Source: a virus. Taken from it: DNA of 27,100 nt. Positions 1 to 7,655 of the stretch are shown here, piece after piece; within the stretch, counting starts at the first letter, position 1; each line of letters starts with the position of its first letter. The stretch lies in the IMG/VR virus record IMGVR_UViG_3300000313_000010, positions 1-27,100 of that record; one strand, given 5' to 3'. The translations under genes and the position numbers were made by a program. Under the pieces are notes generated by a model that had not been told where the DNA came from, did no database searches, and saw only the letters and a list, made by a program, of their open reading frames with translations.

Positions 1-14
1 AAGAATTTTAAATT

Positions 15-278
15 ATGTCTAAGATAAAAACAACCGATTGGTTAGCTGACTTACAAGGTTGGATAGCTTATTTTAAATCCGGAGATTCTGATGTATCCCA
101 TGTTACTTGTTGGCAAGACTATATAGCTATGATTGTTTATGAATATCTTGAAGACATTCCAGAAGTTTCTTTGGTTTTGTTGTTATGCGAAGCAGAAAGA
201 TTAGAATTATATGAAGATTGTGTTTTACTTAGGGATGAAATACAGTTTAGAAAAATTAGATTGTTAAAAAATCTTTAA
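15..278 (+). CDS. Hypothetical protein, 87 aa, UVR-like C-terminal helix pair
   Basis: Small acidic protein that I do not recognise as a whole. Residues about 55-82 (LCEAERLELYEDCVLLRDEI) resemble the UVR motif, a helical hairpin seen in UvrB/UvrC and in some adaptor proteins, where a conserved (Y/F)E.A..LRD core follows an acidic helix. The match is short and could be chance. The N-terminal half carries several Trp and Tyr residues and no signal peptide. It is the first of a run of small plus-strand genes leading to the terminase. The ATG follows an A/T-rich leader, normal for this window. Real gene likely; function unknown. Confidence 0.6.
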   Translation: MSKIKTTDWLADLQGWIAYFKSGDSDVSHVTCWQDYIAMIVYEYLEDIPEVSLVLLLCEAERLELYEDCVLLRDEIQFRKIRLLKNL

Positions 279-300
279 AATAAAAAGATATATAGATCAA

Positions 301-396
301 ATGACAACGCAAAACAAAATAGAATTTATTCAAAACGAATTCAATCAAGGTTATACTCGTATCGAATTTGAACAATTGTTCCAAAAATATAACTAA
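301..396 (+). CDS. Possible microprotein, 31 aa
   Basis: An ATG-initiated reading frame of 31 codons, beginning MTTQNKIEFIQNEF and ending at a TAA four bases before the next start. It is predicted to be a single helix rich in Gln, Asn, Phe and Glu. It fills an otherwise empty gap between two genes, and the A-rich leader before the ATG resembles that of its neighbours. No family is recognised. Its length alone is no proof of coding, so this is tentative. Confidence 0.4.
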   Translation: MTTQNKIEFIQNEFNQGYTRIEFEQLFQKYN

Positions 397-400
397 TAAT

Positions 401-634
401 ATGTATCAATACATTTTAAAAGACGAATTCAAAGGATTAACTTTTAGCAAATATAACATTTCTAAAGATTATACTATCTATTTCGACTCTTTAAAAACTC
501 CTGAAGAATATTATCCTAACTATTATAAAGCAGGATTTGAATTTCTGTTTTATTCTGAAAAAGAATTAATTGAAAAATCTTTAAAAATAGAATTAGAATC
601 CAATAAAAAACAAAAACAAATCTCTAAAAAATGA
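401..634 (+). CDS. Hypothetical protein, 77 aa
   Basis: Start chosen at the ATG at 401, four bases after the preceding stop. A TTG 33 bases upstream also keeps the frame open, but it lies inside the previous small frame and is less likely. The protein (MYQYILKDEFKGLTF...) is rich in Tyr, Phe and Lys, with a lysine-rich C-terminal tail (KKQKQISKK). It has no signal peptide or recognisable motif. Its TGA overlaps the ATG of the following microprotein (ATGATG), a typical translational-coupling arrangement. Function unknown. Confidence 0.6.
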   Translation: MYQYILKDEFKGLTFSKYNISKDYTIYFDSLKTPEEYYPNYYKAGFEFLFYSEKELIEKSLKIELESNKKQKQISKK

Positions 635-729
635 TGGAAAAAATCCAAAACGAAATTCTTTTTTATAAAAAACTAAAAGAAAATTCTACAAAAATAATAA
701 AAGTAACAGGTTCTAAACCAAGAAAATAG
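631..729 (+). CDS. Possible microprotein, 32 aa, basic
   Basis: A 32-codon frame starting with two consecutive ATGs (631 or 634) that overlap the TGA of the previous gene and ending with TAG. The product (MMEKIQNEILFYKKLKENS...) is a basic, probably helical peptide ending in GSKPRK. The tight start/stop overlap matches the style of neighbouring genes and is the main reason to believe it is translated. No family recognised. Confidence 0.4.
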   Translation: MMEKIQNEILFYKKLKENSTKIIKVTGSKPRK

Positions 730-772
730 AACAATTATTAAAACAAAATAAACAAAAATAAACAAAAACAAC

Positions 773-1132
773 ATGGAAAACCCACAAGAAGAGACAGTAA
801 ATTTACAAAAAACATTCGAAGAAACAGGAGTTTATACTACTGCAAATCCTGAAGATTTTAAAGTAATTGATGCTTTTTATCAAGCAGCTCCAGATGTAAG
901 AATTATGCAATATATGGATAGATTCTTTATCCAAACTAAAATTGCAAATATCATGGAAACTTATACAGATTTAGGAGATGAAAAAAATGGAGTAGTATCT
1001 TATCAAGTTGCTAACACTTTATTGATGCCTAAAGAAGGTTATACATCTTTAGAAGTTGCTTTAAATGCAGTTAAGTTAATGCAAACAGCACCTACATATA
1101 CTTATATTGAAAATACACATTCTAATGATTAA
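773..1132 (+). CDS. Hypothetical protein, 119 aa
   Basis: Soluble-looking protein, unrecognised. The first 25 residues are acidic and probably flexible (ENPQEETVNLQKTFEETG). The middle (KVIDAFYQAAPDVRIMQYMDRFF) is predicted helical and the C-terminus is Thr/Tyr-rich. There is no signal peptide. The final TAA shares one base with the ATG of the sigma-like gene at 1132, so the two are probably co-translated. An A-rich leader (730-772, almost no G) precedes the start. Possible DNA-packaging or regulatory accessory by position only. Confidence 0.65.
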   Translation: MENPQEETVNLQKTFEETGVYTTANPEDFKVIDAFYQAAPDVRIMQYMDRFFIQTKIANIMETYTDLGDEKNGVVSYQVANTLLMPKEGYTSLEVALNAVKLMQTAPTYTYIENTHSND

Positions 1133-1605
1133 TGAAGAAACCCCAATGGAACTCTATAGATGTGTCAGGTTGCATTAATAATAATCAAACTGATATAACT
1201 TATTTTTTCAATACAATAAGTCCGTGGCTGAATTATCTAACGTTTAATAACGAAGAGTTAAAACATGACATATTTTTGAAATTATTGAGTAAATTGCCAC
1301 AGTTTCAACCGTCCAAAGGGAAACTCCACAATTTCCTTTGGACGGTTGCAACAAATCATTATAAAGAATCTAAAATAATTAAAAAACGTAAAATTCTTTT
1401 TCATGATGTTGATATTTCTAACATAGATATTATTGAAGAAGAACATATGTTTTTTTCAAATAACCTAGAATTATTAGATAAGTTACCACAAAATGACCAT
1501 CTTTTTTTAATTAATCACATAATTAAACAAAAAAAAGATCAATCTATTCAAGACCGAAAACGCTTTCAACTTATTAAAAAACAACTACTTAAACTAAAGA
1601 ATTAA
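1132..1605 (+). CDS. Divergent sigma-70-like protein (region 2 recognisable, region 4 degenerate)
   Basis: Residues about 24-85 read like sigma-70 region 2: FFNTISPWLNYLTFNNEELK, then a DIFLKLLSKLPQFQP segment and a KLHNFLWTVATNHYKESK helix, matching the family pattern of acidic helix, (E/D).FLKL..KL..F.P..G....(F/W)L..IA.N. The C-terminus (LELLDKLPQNDHLFLINHII ... RFQLIKKQLLKLK) has the start and end of a region-4 layout but lacks room for a full helix-turn-helix. At 157 aa it is shorter than a usual ECF sigma factor. By family knowledge it would bind host core RNA polymerase and direct promoter opening; promoter choice cannot be inferred. It overlaps the upstream gene by one base and lies directly before the terminase genes. 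A 17-bp hairpin lies inside the region-2 coding sequence. Confidence 0.55.
   Translation: MKKPQWNSIDVSGCINNNQTDITYFFNTISPWLNYLTFNNEELKHDIFLKLLSKLPQFQPSKGKLHNFLWTVATNHYKESKIIKKRKILFHDVDISNIDIIEEEHMFFSNNLELLDKLPQNDHLFLINHIIKQKKDQSIQDRKRFQLIKKQLLKLKN
1304..1350 (+). repeat. Long inverted repeat (hairpin) inside the sigma-like gene
   Basis: CAACCGTCCAAAGG at 1306-1319 is the exact reverse complement of CCTTTGGACGGTTG at 1335-1348. One G-T and two A-T pairs extend the stem inward to about 17 pairs around a 9-base loop (1323-1331). The arms are much more GC-rich than surrounding DNA. The stem encodes sigma region-2 residues about 58-72. There is no U-run after it, so it is not a standard terminator; it may slow or regulate translation or mRNA decay. 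Confidence 0.8.
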
Positions 1606-1612
1606 GTAACAG

Positions 1613-1641
1613 TATCTAATTGATTGAATTTCAATTAGATA
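1613..1641 (+). repeat. AT-rich intergenic hairpin before terminase small subunit
   Basis: TATCTAATTGA (1613-1623) and TCAATTAGATA (1631-1641) form a perfect 11-bp stem with a 7-base loop. It lies in the 62-base gap between the sigma-like gene and the terminase small subunit. It has no following T-run, so it would be at best a weak terminator; an mRNA processing or operator site is equally possible. Confidence 0.5.
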
Positions 1642-1667
1642 AACTTTAATATAACCACACCAATCCA

Positions 1668-2132
1668 GTGATTTCAGACAAACAACAACTATTTCTTGAT
1701 TATTACTTCGAGCAAGGATGTACAAACGCTTTGCAAGCTTATGTGAAAGCTTACGAAACTTCAACACAAGTGGCAAAACCAGCAGCACATATGCTTTTAA
1801 AGAATCCAGAAATAAAAGCTCAGATTAAATTCCACCAGGCAACACTAATAGATGATTGTGGAATTACTAAGTTAGAAATTCTAGAAAGACTCAATCGTAT
1901 TGCTAAAAAGAACGAGGATAAAGCTCCAAGAGTTTCCATAGAAGCATCTAAGCTAATAGTTTCCATGTTAGGTTTGAATGCACCTATTGAAACTAACAAC
2001 ACACATTCCATCAATGTAGAACAGCCTTTATTCGGACCCCTTGAAAATCAAGAACAGACAAAACAATTCCATCTTCAAAATATCTTAAGAATAGAAGATA
2101 ACTTTCCAGAAAATAACCTCTTAGAAGAATGA
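1668..2132 (+). CDS. Terminase small subunit
   Basis: DNA-recognition part of the packaging motor, which marks the phage genome for cutting and loading into the prohead. The N-terminus fits the Terminase_2-type helix-turn-helix pattern: SDKQQLFLDYYFEQGCTNAL at residues 3-22 (a K(Q)..F...Y......A...A motif), then A..A..LLKNPEIKAQIKFH at about 40-56, the usual LL.NP.V...I helix. The rest is helical, with a polar tail. The length (154 aa) is normal. The only plausible start is GTG at 1668, since no in-frame ATG precedes the conserved region. It lies just before the large subunit, as expected. Confidence 0.85.
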   Translation: MISDKQQLFLDYYFEQGCTNALQAYVKAYETSTQVAKPAAHMLLKNPEIKAQIKFHQATLIDDCGITKLEILERLNRIAKKNEDKAPRVSIEASKLIVSMLGLNAPIETNNTHSINVEQPLFGPLENQEQTKQFHLQNILRIEDNFPENNLLEE

Positions 2133-2212
2133 TAGATTTAATATTTTCCACGATTATAATAACTTTAGTAGTTATATTCACTTTTAAATTAATGAAAAAT
2201 TTGTTAAGATGA
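2129..2212 (+). CDS. Candidate 27-aa single-span membrane microprotein between terminase genes
   Basis: The frame starts at an ATG overlapping the TGA of the small terminase gene (ATGA) and ends at a TGA overlapping the ATG of the large terminase gene (ATGA), so it bridges both genes exactly. The product MIDLIFSTIIITLVVIFTFK followed by LMKNLLR is one hydrophobic helix of about 18 residues with a positively charged C-terminal end, typical of a single-span inner-membrane peptide. Function unknown. It could also serve only as a coupling cistron carrying ribosomes between the terminase genes. Confidence 0.5.
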   Translation: MIDLIFSTIIITLVVIFTFKLMKNLLR

Positions 2213-3405
2213 GTGATTTCATTTATACTACGGCTTTGAATAAGATTCGTAAGATGAAATCAAGGATAAAGATTATTCCAGGAGGATCATCTGCTGGAAA
2301 AACTTATTCTATTTTGCCAATTCTCATCGATATGGCAATTAGAAATCCATTAATTTCCATATCTGTAGTTTCTGAGAGCATGCCTCATCTTAGGAGAGGT
2401 GCTATGAGAGATTTCATAAAGATTCTTAAATTCACAGGAAGATATATCGACATAAATTGGAATAGAACAAATTCGATTTATTCATTTACAAATGGTTCTT
2501 TCATCGAATTCTTTTCGGTTGACGAAGAGTCTAAACTAAGAGGAGCTCGTCGTAATGTGTTGTATATCAATGAAGCAAATAACATTAAGGAAGAGTCTTA
2601 CATACAGTTAGCTATGAGAACTTCTGGAGATATTTTCCTGGATTACAATCCTAGTCATAAATTCTGGATAGAAAACATAGACAAAAAAGATTCTGAAAAG
2701 CTCATTCTAACATATAAAGATAACGAAGCTCTTCCTCAAACAGTTATAGATTTCCTAGAATCTAAACTTGAATTAGCAAAAACAAGCAATTACTGGAAAA
2801 ACTGGTGTAATGTTTATCTTTACGGATTAGAAGGTTCTTTAGAAGGAGTAGTTTTTAATAACTGGAGTGAAATAGATGGAGTTCCTAAAGAAGCTGAATT
2901 AATAGGTTATGGAATGGACTTTGGGTTTTCTAATGACCCATCAACTTGTATTGCTGTTTATAGATATGATGGAAAACTTATATGTGATGAATTGATTTAT
3001 CAAAAAGGTTTAAGTAATTCTGAATTATCTAAGTTAATGTATGATAGAAGAGTCAACGGAGAAATCTATGCAGACTCAGCAGAACCAAAATCTATAGATG
3101 AATTAAAGAAATATGGTCATAAGATTTATCCAACAAAGAAAGGCCCAGATTCTATTTTACACGGTATCAATTTATTACAAGAATTTAATATTCTTATTAC
3201 AAATAATAGCATTAATTTAAAAAATGAGTTACAAAGATATTCTTGGAAAAAAGATAAAGAGGGTAACACATTAAATGTTCCAGAAGGAATATTTGATCAT
3301 GGGATTGATGCTGTAAGGTACTTAGCTTTAATGAAACTAGGAAAAAAATCCATAACTTCCATGGTACAAGGTGCTGCAGCTCCTAATATGAAAAATCGTT
3401 TTTAA
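2209..3405 (+). CDS. Terminase large subunit (ATPase-nuclease)
   Basis: ATP-driven packaging motor and headful/cos nuclease at the portal. Walker A is GGSSAGKT at residues 25-32; Walker B is VLYINEAN at 117-124, with Glu122 as the likely catalytic base. The nuclease domain (about 230-380) shows the three acidic sites of the RNase H-like fold: GMDFGFSNDPS (Asp237), ADSAEPKS (Asp289) and DHGIDAVRY (Asp363/Asp367). This layout fits the Terminase_3 / PBSX-type family and the length of 398 aa is usual. Start overlaps the preceding microprotein stop by four bases. All key residues appear intact. Confidence 0.95.
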   Translation: MSDFIYTTALNKIRKMKSRIKIIPGGSSAGKTYSILPILIDMAIRNPLISISVVSESMPHLRRGAMRDFIKILKFTGRYIDINWNRTNSIYSFTNGSFIEFFSVDEESKLRGARRNVLYINEANNIKEESYIQLAMRTSGDIFLDYNPSHKFWIENIDKKDSEKLILTYKDNEALPQTVIDFLESKLELAKTSNYWKNWCNVYLYGLEGSLEGVVFNNWSEIDGVPKEAELIGYGMDFGFSNDPSTCIAVYRYDGKLICDELIYQKGLSNSELSKLMYDRRVNGEIYADSAEPKSIDELKKYGHKIYPTKKGPDSILHGINLLQEFNILITNNSINLKNELQRYSWKKDKEGNTLNVPEGIFDHGIDAVRYLALMKLGKKSITSMVQGAAAPNMKNRF

Positions 3406-3455
3406 TTTTGTTAAACTAATTAAATTTAATTTAAAATATAGTATATAGATATAAG

Positions 3456-4619
3456 ATGAACAGATTTTTAACATTTGCAGACTATCAAAGTCAAATACAG
3501 TTGGAAGACCTTCAACAAATAGTTTTAACTCCTGGAATTACTCAACCAGGGGATGCTTTTACATTAGAAGCACAACAAGTATTGTTCAATATGGAAATGG
3601 TTGCTCAAGAAGAAATCTCTTCTTATATCAGAAACAGATATATAGTTGACCAGATATTTTCCGCAACACAACATTTTAATATAAATACCACTTATTACGG
3701 AAAGAATCTGATTCAATATTCAGAAACAGAATACGATCCAGCAATAGCATATGCTGTAAATGACAGATTTTCTTACAAAGATTTCATCTATAAAGTTTTA
3801 GTTCCAGGTCCATATCTTAGTCCACTTATATCAGATCCAAGTGTTTCTACTGATTTTACATTAATATGTCAAAATAATCAATACTATTATGCAAATTTAC
3901 CGATTGCAGAATATAACAAGACTGTAAATTATAAGCAAGGCGATTTAGTTTGGTTTCTTAATAACATTTATGTAGCATTACAAAATGTTACAGGAATTAC
4001 TCCAGGTGATACACAGAATCTAGAAGCTAGATATGGAATTCCAAGTGTTTATTCCAATTTCATTGGAAATACTACCATGGTTAATCCAGCAGGAGATCCA
4101 AGTCCAACATTACAAAAAACAATTTGGCAATTATATCCTTTACCGCTTCCAGGAATTCCAGTTTATAATAATACTTTTTCATATAACATAGGTGATAGAT
4201 TTCAGTATTCAAACAATACATATCAAACATTAATTCCAGGGACTAACATAGGTATAGCTGATCCTTCTACTTCTCCCTTAAATTTTAGAAATGTTACAGG
4301 TTCAACTTATTCTTTTTCTGGAATCATGCCTGAAAACACTACTTATTGGACTTTAGGAGATAATAGAAATCCTTTAATTAAAATGTATTTGATAGACATA
4401 TTGCTTTACCATGTTCATTCAAGGATTAACCCTAGAAACATTCCAGAATTGCGAGCAATAAGATATGATGGAAACAACAGCTTTCAATCAGGTGGTGCTA
4501 TTGGATGGCTTAAAAAGATAGAAAAAGGTTTAGTTAGTTTAGATGCACCGGAAATAGTCCTTACACAAGGGGGAGATATTCGGTTTGGATCCTCTCCTAA
4601 GAAAAACAATTACTTTTAA
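3456..4619 (+). CDS. Mu gp36-like (DUF1320) neck protein with three inserted carbohydrate-binding-like modules
   Basis: The ends of the protein look like a Mu gp36 (DUF1320) head-tail connector. One part is residues 45-70 (MEMVAQEEISSYIRNRYIVD); the other is residues 307-362 (IKMYLIDILLYHVHSRIN, RAIRYDGNN, GAIGWLKKIEKGLVSLD), matching the family's membership of a dimer helix, RY motif and L..I..G...L tail. Between them, three segments (about 96-137, 155-228 and 238-302) follow a Y..GD.......Y......G..P....W.L pattern like CBM5/12 chitin-binding modules, for example YKQGDLVWFLNNIYVALQNV and YNIGDRFQYSNNTYQTLIPG. The family is normally about 140 aa, so the insertions explain the 387 aa. Role: neck completion; the modules may display sugar binding on the neck. 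The insertion reading is inference. Confidence 0.7.
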   Translation: MNRFLTFADYQSQIQLEDLQQIVLTPGITQPGDAFTLEAQQVLFNMEMVAQEEISSYIRNRYIVDQIFSATQHFNINTTYYGKNLIQYSETEYDPAIAYAVNDRFSYKDFIYKVLVPGPYLSPLISDPSVSTDFTLICQNNQYYYANLPIAEYNKTVNYKQGDLVWFLNNIYVALQNVTGITPGDTQNLEARYGIPSVYSNFIGNTTMVNPAGDPSPTLQKTIWQLYPLPLPGIPVYNNTFSYNIGDRFQYSNNTYQTLIPGTNIGIADPSTSPLNFRNVTGSTYSFSGIMPENTTYWTLGDNRNPLIKMYLIDILLYHVHSRINPRNIPELRAIRYDGNNSFQSGGAIGWLKKIEKGLVSLDAPEIVLTQGGDIRFGSSPKKNNYF

Positions 4620-4623
4620 ATAA

Positions 4624-5865
4624 ATGAAAAAGACTAATAGAACTTCAGGTTATCAATTACTTAAAGATAAACTTAAAGAAAAAGAATCTGAATTGAATAG
4701 TATAAAGAATGTTAAAGACCAAAAAGTTGGGAAAAAACAATTGGTTAGTTCCACTATTCCTCACATTACCACTCTTTATAGAATTCAAAGTGATTTGACC
4801 ACATTTTCAAACGCATTAATATATGCTCAGAACATATTAAATCCAAATAGAACAGAACTTTTCAGACTTTATAATGACATAATGTTAGATGCACATCTAA
4901 CATCAGTTATTGCAACAAGAAAAGCAACAATTCTTTCTGCTGAATTCATGTTTACAAAAGAGGGAAAAGAAGACAAAGAATTATCTTCTGTTTTTAAAAC
5001 AAAATGGTTTTATGATTTCTTAAATCTTTCTTTAGATTCTTTATTTCTTGGATTTTCATTGATAGAATTTGGAAATCTTGTAAACGACGAATTTGAAACC
5101 ATAACAGAAGTTCCAAGACAGTATGTTAAACCAGAATTCGGCGTAGTTACTCCTGCTTTAGGTATGATTACTGGAACTTCTTATTCAGAATTACCGTATT
5201 CTGATTGGGCAATGTTAGTCGGAGAAAAAACTAATTTAGGATTATTAGCAAAGTGTGCTCCATATTGTTTATGGAAAAGAAACGCGATGATTGCTTATGC
5301 AGAATTTGTGGAAATGAATCAAGCCATCAGAATTCTAAAAACTGACGCTTATGATGAAACCACAAGACAAGCTGGTGAAAATTTCATGAGAACAATGGGT
5401 AATTCAGCATATGCAGTCCTTGGAAAAGATGACGAAGTACAGTTTGCAGAAACAAGAAATGCTAGTGGAGCTGAACAATTATACAATGGATTGATAAATA
5501 AATGTAACGAAGAACTTTCTAAATTGATTTTAGGTGGAACTGGAATGACAGATGCTAAATCTTTTGTAGGTTCATCTAAAATCCATCAAGAAACTTTTCA
5601 TTTATTAGGAACTCAAGATAAAATATTTATTCAAAATGTTTTAAATAAACAGTTAATTCCATTTTTGATAAGACATGAATTCCAATTAGAAGGATATAAA
5701 ATAGAATGTAAACCAGAAGAAGAACTTAGTTTGAAAGAAAGATTTGAAATAGATTCTAAACTTTTAGATTATTTTGACTTCAAACCAGAATATTTCCGTG
5801 AAACTTATGGAAGTGATGTGTATCCAAAAGCAATTAAAATAGAAGAACCTAAAATAAATGAGTAG
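4624..5865 (+). CDS. Portal protein, Mu gp29-like (DUF935)
   Basis: Forms the dodecameric ring at the capsid vertex through which DNA enters and leaves, and to which terminase and neck attach. Residues about 75-110 (LFRLYNDIMLDAHLTSVIAT, RKATILSAEF) match the DUF935 opening D..L...L..R...I....W/F. The middle contains PRQYVKPEFGVV and SDWAMLVGEKTNLGLL; the C-terminal part has LILGGTGMTDAKSFVGSSKI and the family's final FGF...Y-like segment. The length, 413 aa, is slightly shorter than Mu gp29. It starts four bases after the neck gene and overlaps the next gene by eight. Confidence 0.88.
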   Translation: MKKTNRTSGYQLLKDKLKEKESELNSIKNVKDQKVGKKQLVSSTIPHITTLYRIQSDLTTFSNALIYAQNILNPNRTELFRLYNDIMLDAHLTSVIATRKATILSAEFMFTKEGKEDKELSSVFKTKWFYDFLNLSLDSLFLGFSLIEFGNLVNDEFETITEVPRQYVKPEFGVVTPALGMITGTSYSELPYSDWAMLVGEKTNLGLLAKCAPYCLWKRNAMIAYAEFVEMNQAIRILKTDAYDETTRQAGENFMRTMGNSAYAVLGKDDEVQFAETRNASGAEQLYNGLINKCNEELSKLILGGTGMTDAKSFVGSSKIHQETFHLLGTQDKIFIQNVLNKQLIPFLIRHEFQLEGYKIECKPEEELSLKERFEIDSKLLDYFDFKPEYFRETYGSDVYPKAIKIEEPKINE

Positions 5866-6205
5866 TGTAACAAATCCTATATCAGATCAATTAAAAGCTT
5901 ATGATAATGCTTCTATAAAGACATTAAAATCTATCGGTTCTGAAGCAGTAACAAATATCAAGAAACAATTCGATAGGGCTGGAATAGTTTCAAGAAGTGG
6001 AAATCTAAGAAGTCATATTGAATATGAAATTGTATTAGAAAAAGATGACATGAATGTATATATAAAAGATGACATGAATTATGCTTCTTATGTCAATGAT
6101 GGAACAACTAAGATGAAAGCTCGACCGTTTCTTTTTATAAGTCCATATATGGAAGAGATAATCAGGAGAAATCTTGAAGAACAAATAAATAAAGCTTTTA
6201 AATAA
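5858..6205 (+). CDS. HK97 gp10-like neck / tail-completion protein
   Basis: Small head-tail joining protein. The layout fits the HK97 gp10 family: an N-terminal helix with V..IKKQFDRAGIVSRSGNLR at about 31-49, a beta-rich middle ending in YASYVNDGTTKMKARPF (the family's Y...ve.GT....A.PFl motif), and a C-terminal amphipathic helix. Length (115 aa) is normal. It overlaps the portal gene by eight bases, implying translational coupling. It probably binds the portal-proximal end of the tail during completion; exact ring position is inferred from the family. Confidence 0.8.
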   Translation: MSSVTNPISDQLKAYDNASIKTLKSIGSEAVTNIKKQFDRAGIVSRSGNLRSHIEYEIVLEKDDMNVYIKDDMNYASYVNDGTTKMKARPFLFISPYMEEIIRRNLEEQINKAFK

Positions 6206-6206
6206 A

Positions 6207-6779
6207 ATGTTAAAACAGTTTTATTCTGATTTAAAACAACAAATTGCAACTTCTTTACCTGAAATAAAGAACAACATCTACTTATGGAATAATCAATTTG
6301 ATCATTCTAATGGAGATTCTAACAATTCTAAAGGTCGTGATGAGTCAGCGTTCCAATATCCTGCAGTTTTTATAGAATTTAATGATTTTGAATTCAGACA
6401 ATTGAGTTTAGGAGTTCAAGAATATGATTACATATGTACAATAAGATTAGGAACAAAAAGTTATTTGAAAGAAGATTTAAGTCTATTTGATTTGTCTACC
6501 AGATTATATTATGTTGTACAAAGATTTCAACAAGGTAACAAATCAAGACTATCAAGAATTTCAGAAGTTAAAGATATAAATCACAATAATGTAACTATAA
6601 CTACAACCAGATATAAAGGTTATGGAATTGATGATTCTAGATATGTATTAGCAGATCCAAATTTAACAAAAGGTTATATTACTGCGATTGATCAAACAGA
6701 TGATATAGTAGAACAAGTTGATCCTAATATTCCTTTAGACCCTTCCATCCAAAATGGGGATAATAGATTTTTAGGATAA
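6207..6779 (+). CDS. Putative tail terminator / head-tail joining protein
   Basis: I do not recognise strong motifs. The size (190 aa), an alpha/beta-like composition (MLKQFYSDLKQQIATSLPEI, then QYPAVFIEFNDFEF and YICTIRLGTKS) and position after the gp10-type gene match tail terminator/Mu gp37-type proteins, which cap the tube at its head-proximal end. YPAVFIEF resembles the P.v.v.f beta-strand of that fold. The C-terminal 40 residues are acidic, with DPNIPLDPS-type spacers. It starts one base after the preceding stop. Function rests largely on position. Confidence 0.55.
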   Translation: MLKQFYSDLKQQIATSLPEIKNNIYLWNNQFDHSNGDSNNSKGRDESAFQYPAVFIEFNDFEFRQLSLGVQEYDYICTIRLGTKSYLKEDLSLFDLSTRLYYVVQRFQQGNKSRLSRISEVKDINHNNVTITTTRYKGYGIDDSRYVLADPNLTKGYITAIDQTDDIVEQVDPNIPLDPSIQNGDNRFLG

Positions 6780-6797
6780 TATAAAATATACAAACAC

Positions 6798-7637
6798 ATG
6801 GCAAGAAGCATAGTTACAATACAAAATCAAATTTTATTAGAGAAATCTAATCAATCAGCATTAGATGGTTTGAATTCTCCATCTAGAACTTCTATATACA
6901 ATCTATGGTCTTATATAACTGCTGTTGTTATCAATTTATTTGAGCAACTATACGATGTATTTCAAACTAATTTAGAATCTGAAATAGCATTAGCTCCTGT
7001 AGGAACAGATGATTGGGTAAAAGCACAGTGTTTGAAATTCCAATACAATGCAATTAATCCACAGATCATAACATTAACAGATTTTGTTCCCAGTTATAAT
7101 CCAGTTAATATAGCTTATCAATTAATATCAAGAGCAGCAGTTTTAACACTAGCATCAAGAATAGTATCAGTTAAAGTAGCTAAATCAGAACCACCAGAAG
7201 CTTTAACTTCTACCGAACTTACAGCTTTCCAAGGTTATTTAGATGAAATATCTTTTTCAGGAGTTCAATACAATGCAATATCTATTCCTCCTGATGAATT
7301 AATGATAGGAGCAACTATCAATTATAACGGTTTATATGCTGCAGTTATTCAACAAAATGTTATTAATGCTATTAACAATTACTTGACAACATTACCTTTC
7401 GACGGTTCTGTAGTGGTTTCTCAAATAGAATCTGCTATCCTGTCAGTAACAGGAGTTACTGATTGTGTGTTGAATAATGTAAGTTTGAGAGCTTATTCAG
7501 TGCCATTTGCAAGTGCAACTTATCTAGTTCAGAGTAACACAGAACTATTACGTAAATCGTCAACATTATCAGGATATGTTATCGGAGAAACAACTTCTGG
7601 ACATACATTTTTAGACACATTAATTTTTGTGTCATAA
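6798..7637 (+). CDS. Baseplate J-like (Mu gp47-type) wedge protein
   Basis: Likely baseplate wedge protein linking the hub to the tail fibres. The C-terminal part has the clearest family feature: a beta-strand, then AAVIQQNVINAINNYLTTLP, FDGSVVVSQIESAILSVTGV and a TDCVLNNV strand, which is the J-protein pattern of v...i..ai..yl..l..G..v..s.i...i..v.GV..v. The N-terminus starts with IVTIQNQILLEKSNQSALDG, resembling the helical start of J proteins. The protein (279 aa) is shorter than Mu gp47 (about 380 aa). Odd position: it precedes the protease and capsid genes rather than following the hub and wedge genes. Confidence 0.65.
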   Translation: MARSIVTIQNQILLEKSNQSALDGLNSPSRTSIYNLWSYITAVVINLFEQLYDVFQTNLESEIALAPVGTDDWVKAQCLKFQYNAINPQIITLTDFVPSYNPVNIAYQLISRAAVLTLASRIVSVKVAKSEPPEALTSTELTAFQGYLDEISFSGVQYNAISIPPDELMIGATINYNGLYAAVIQQNVINAINNYLTTLPFDGSVVVSQIESAILSVTGVTDCVLNNVSLRAYSVPFASATYLVQSNTELLRKSSTLSGYVIGETTSGHTFLDTLIFVS

Positions 7638-7655
7638 TAATATAATTTTAAATAG

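Noticed and set aside
3403-3410. TAATTTTG matching the Bacteroidota -7 element after the large terminase gene
   Set aside because: There is no TTG at the proper distance upstream, and the motif overlaps the stop codon; too weak to call.
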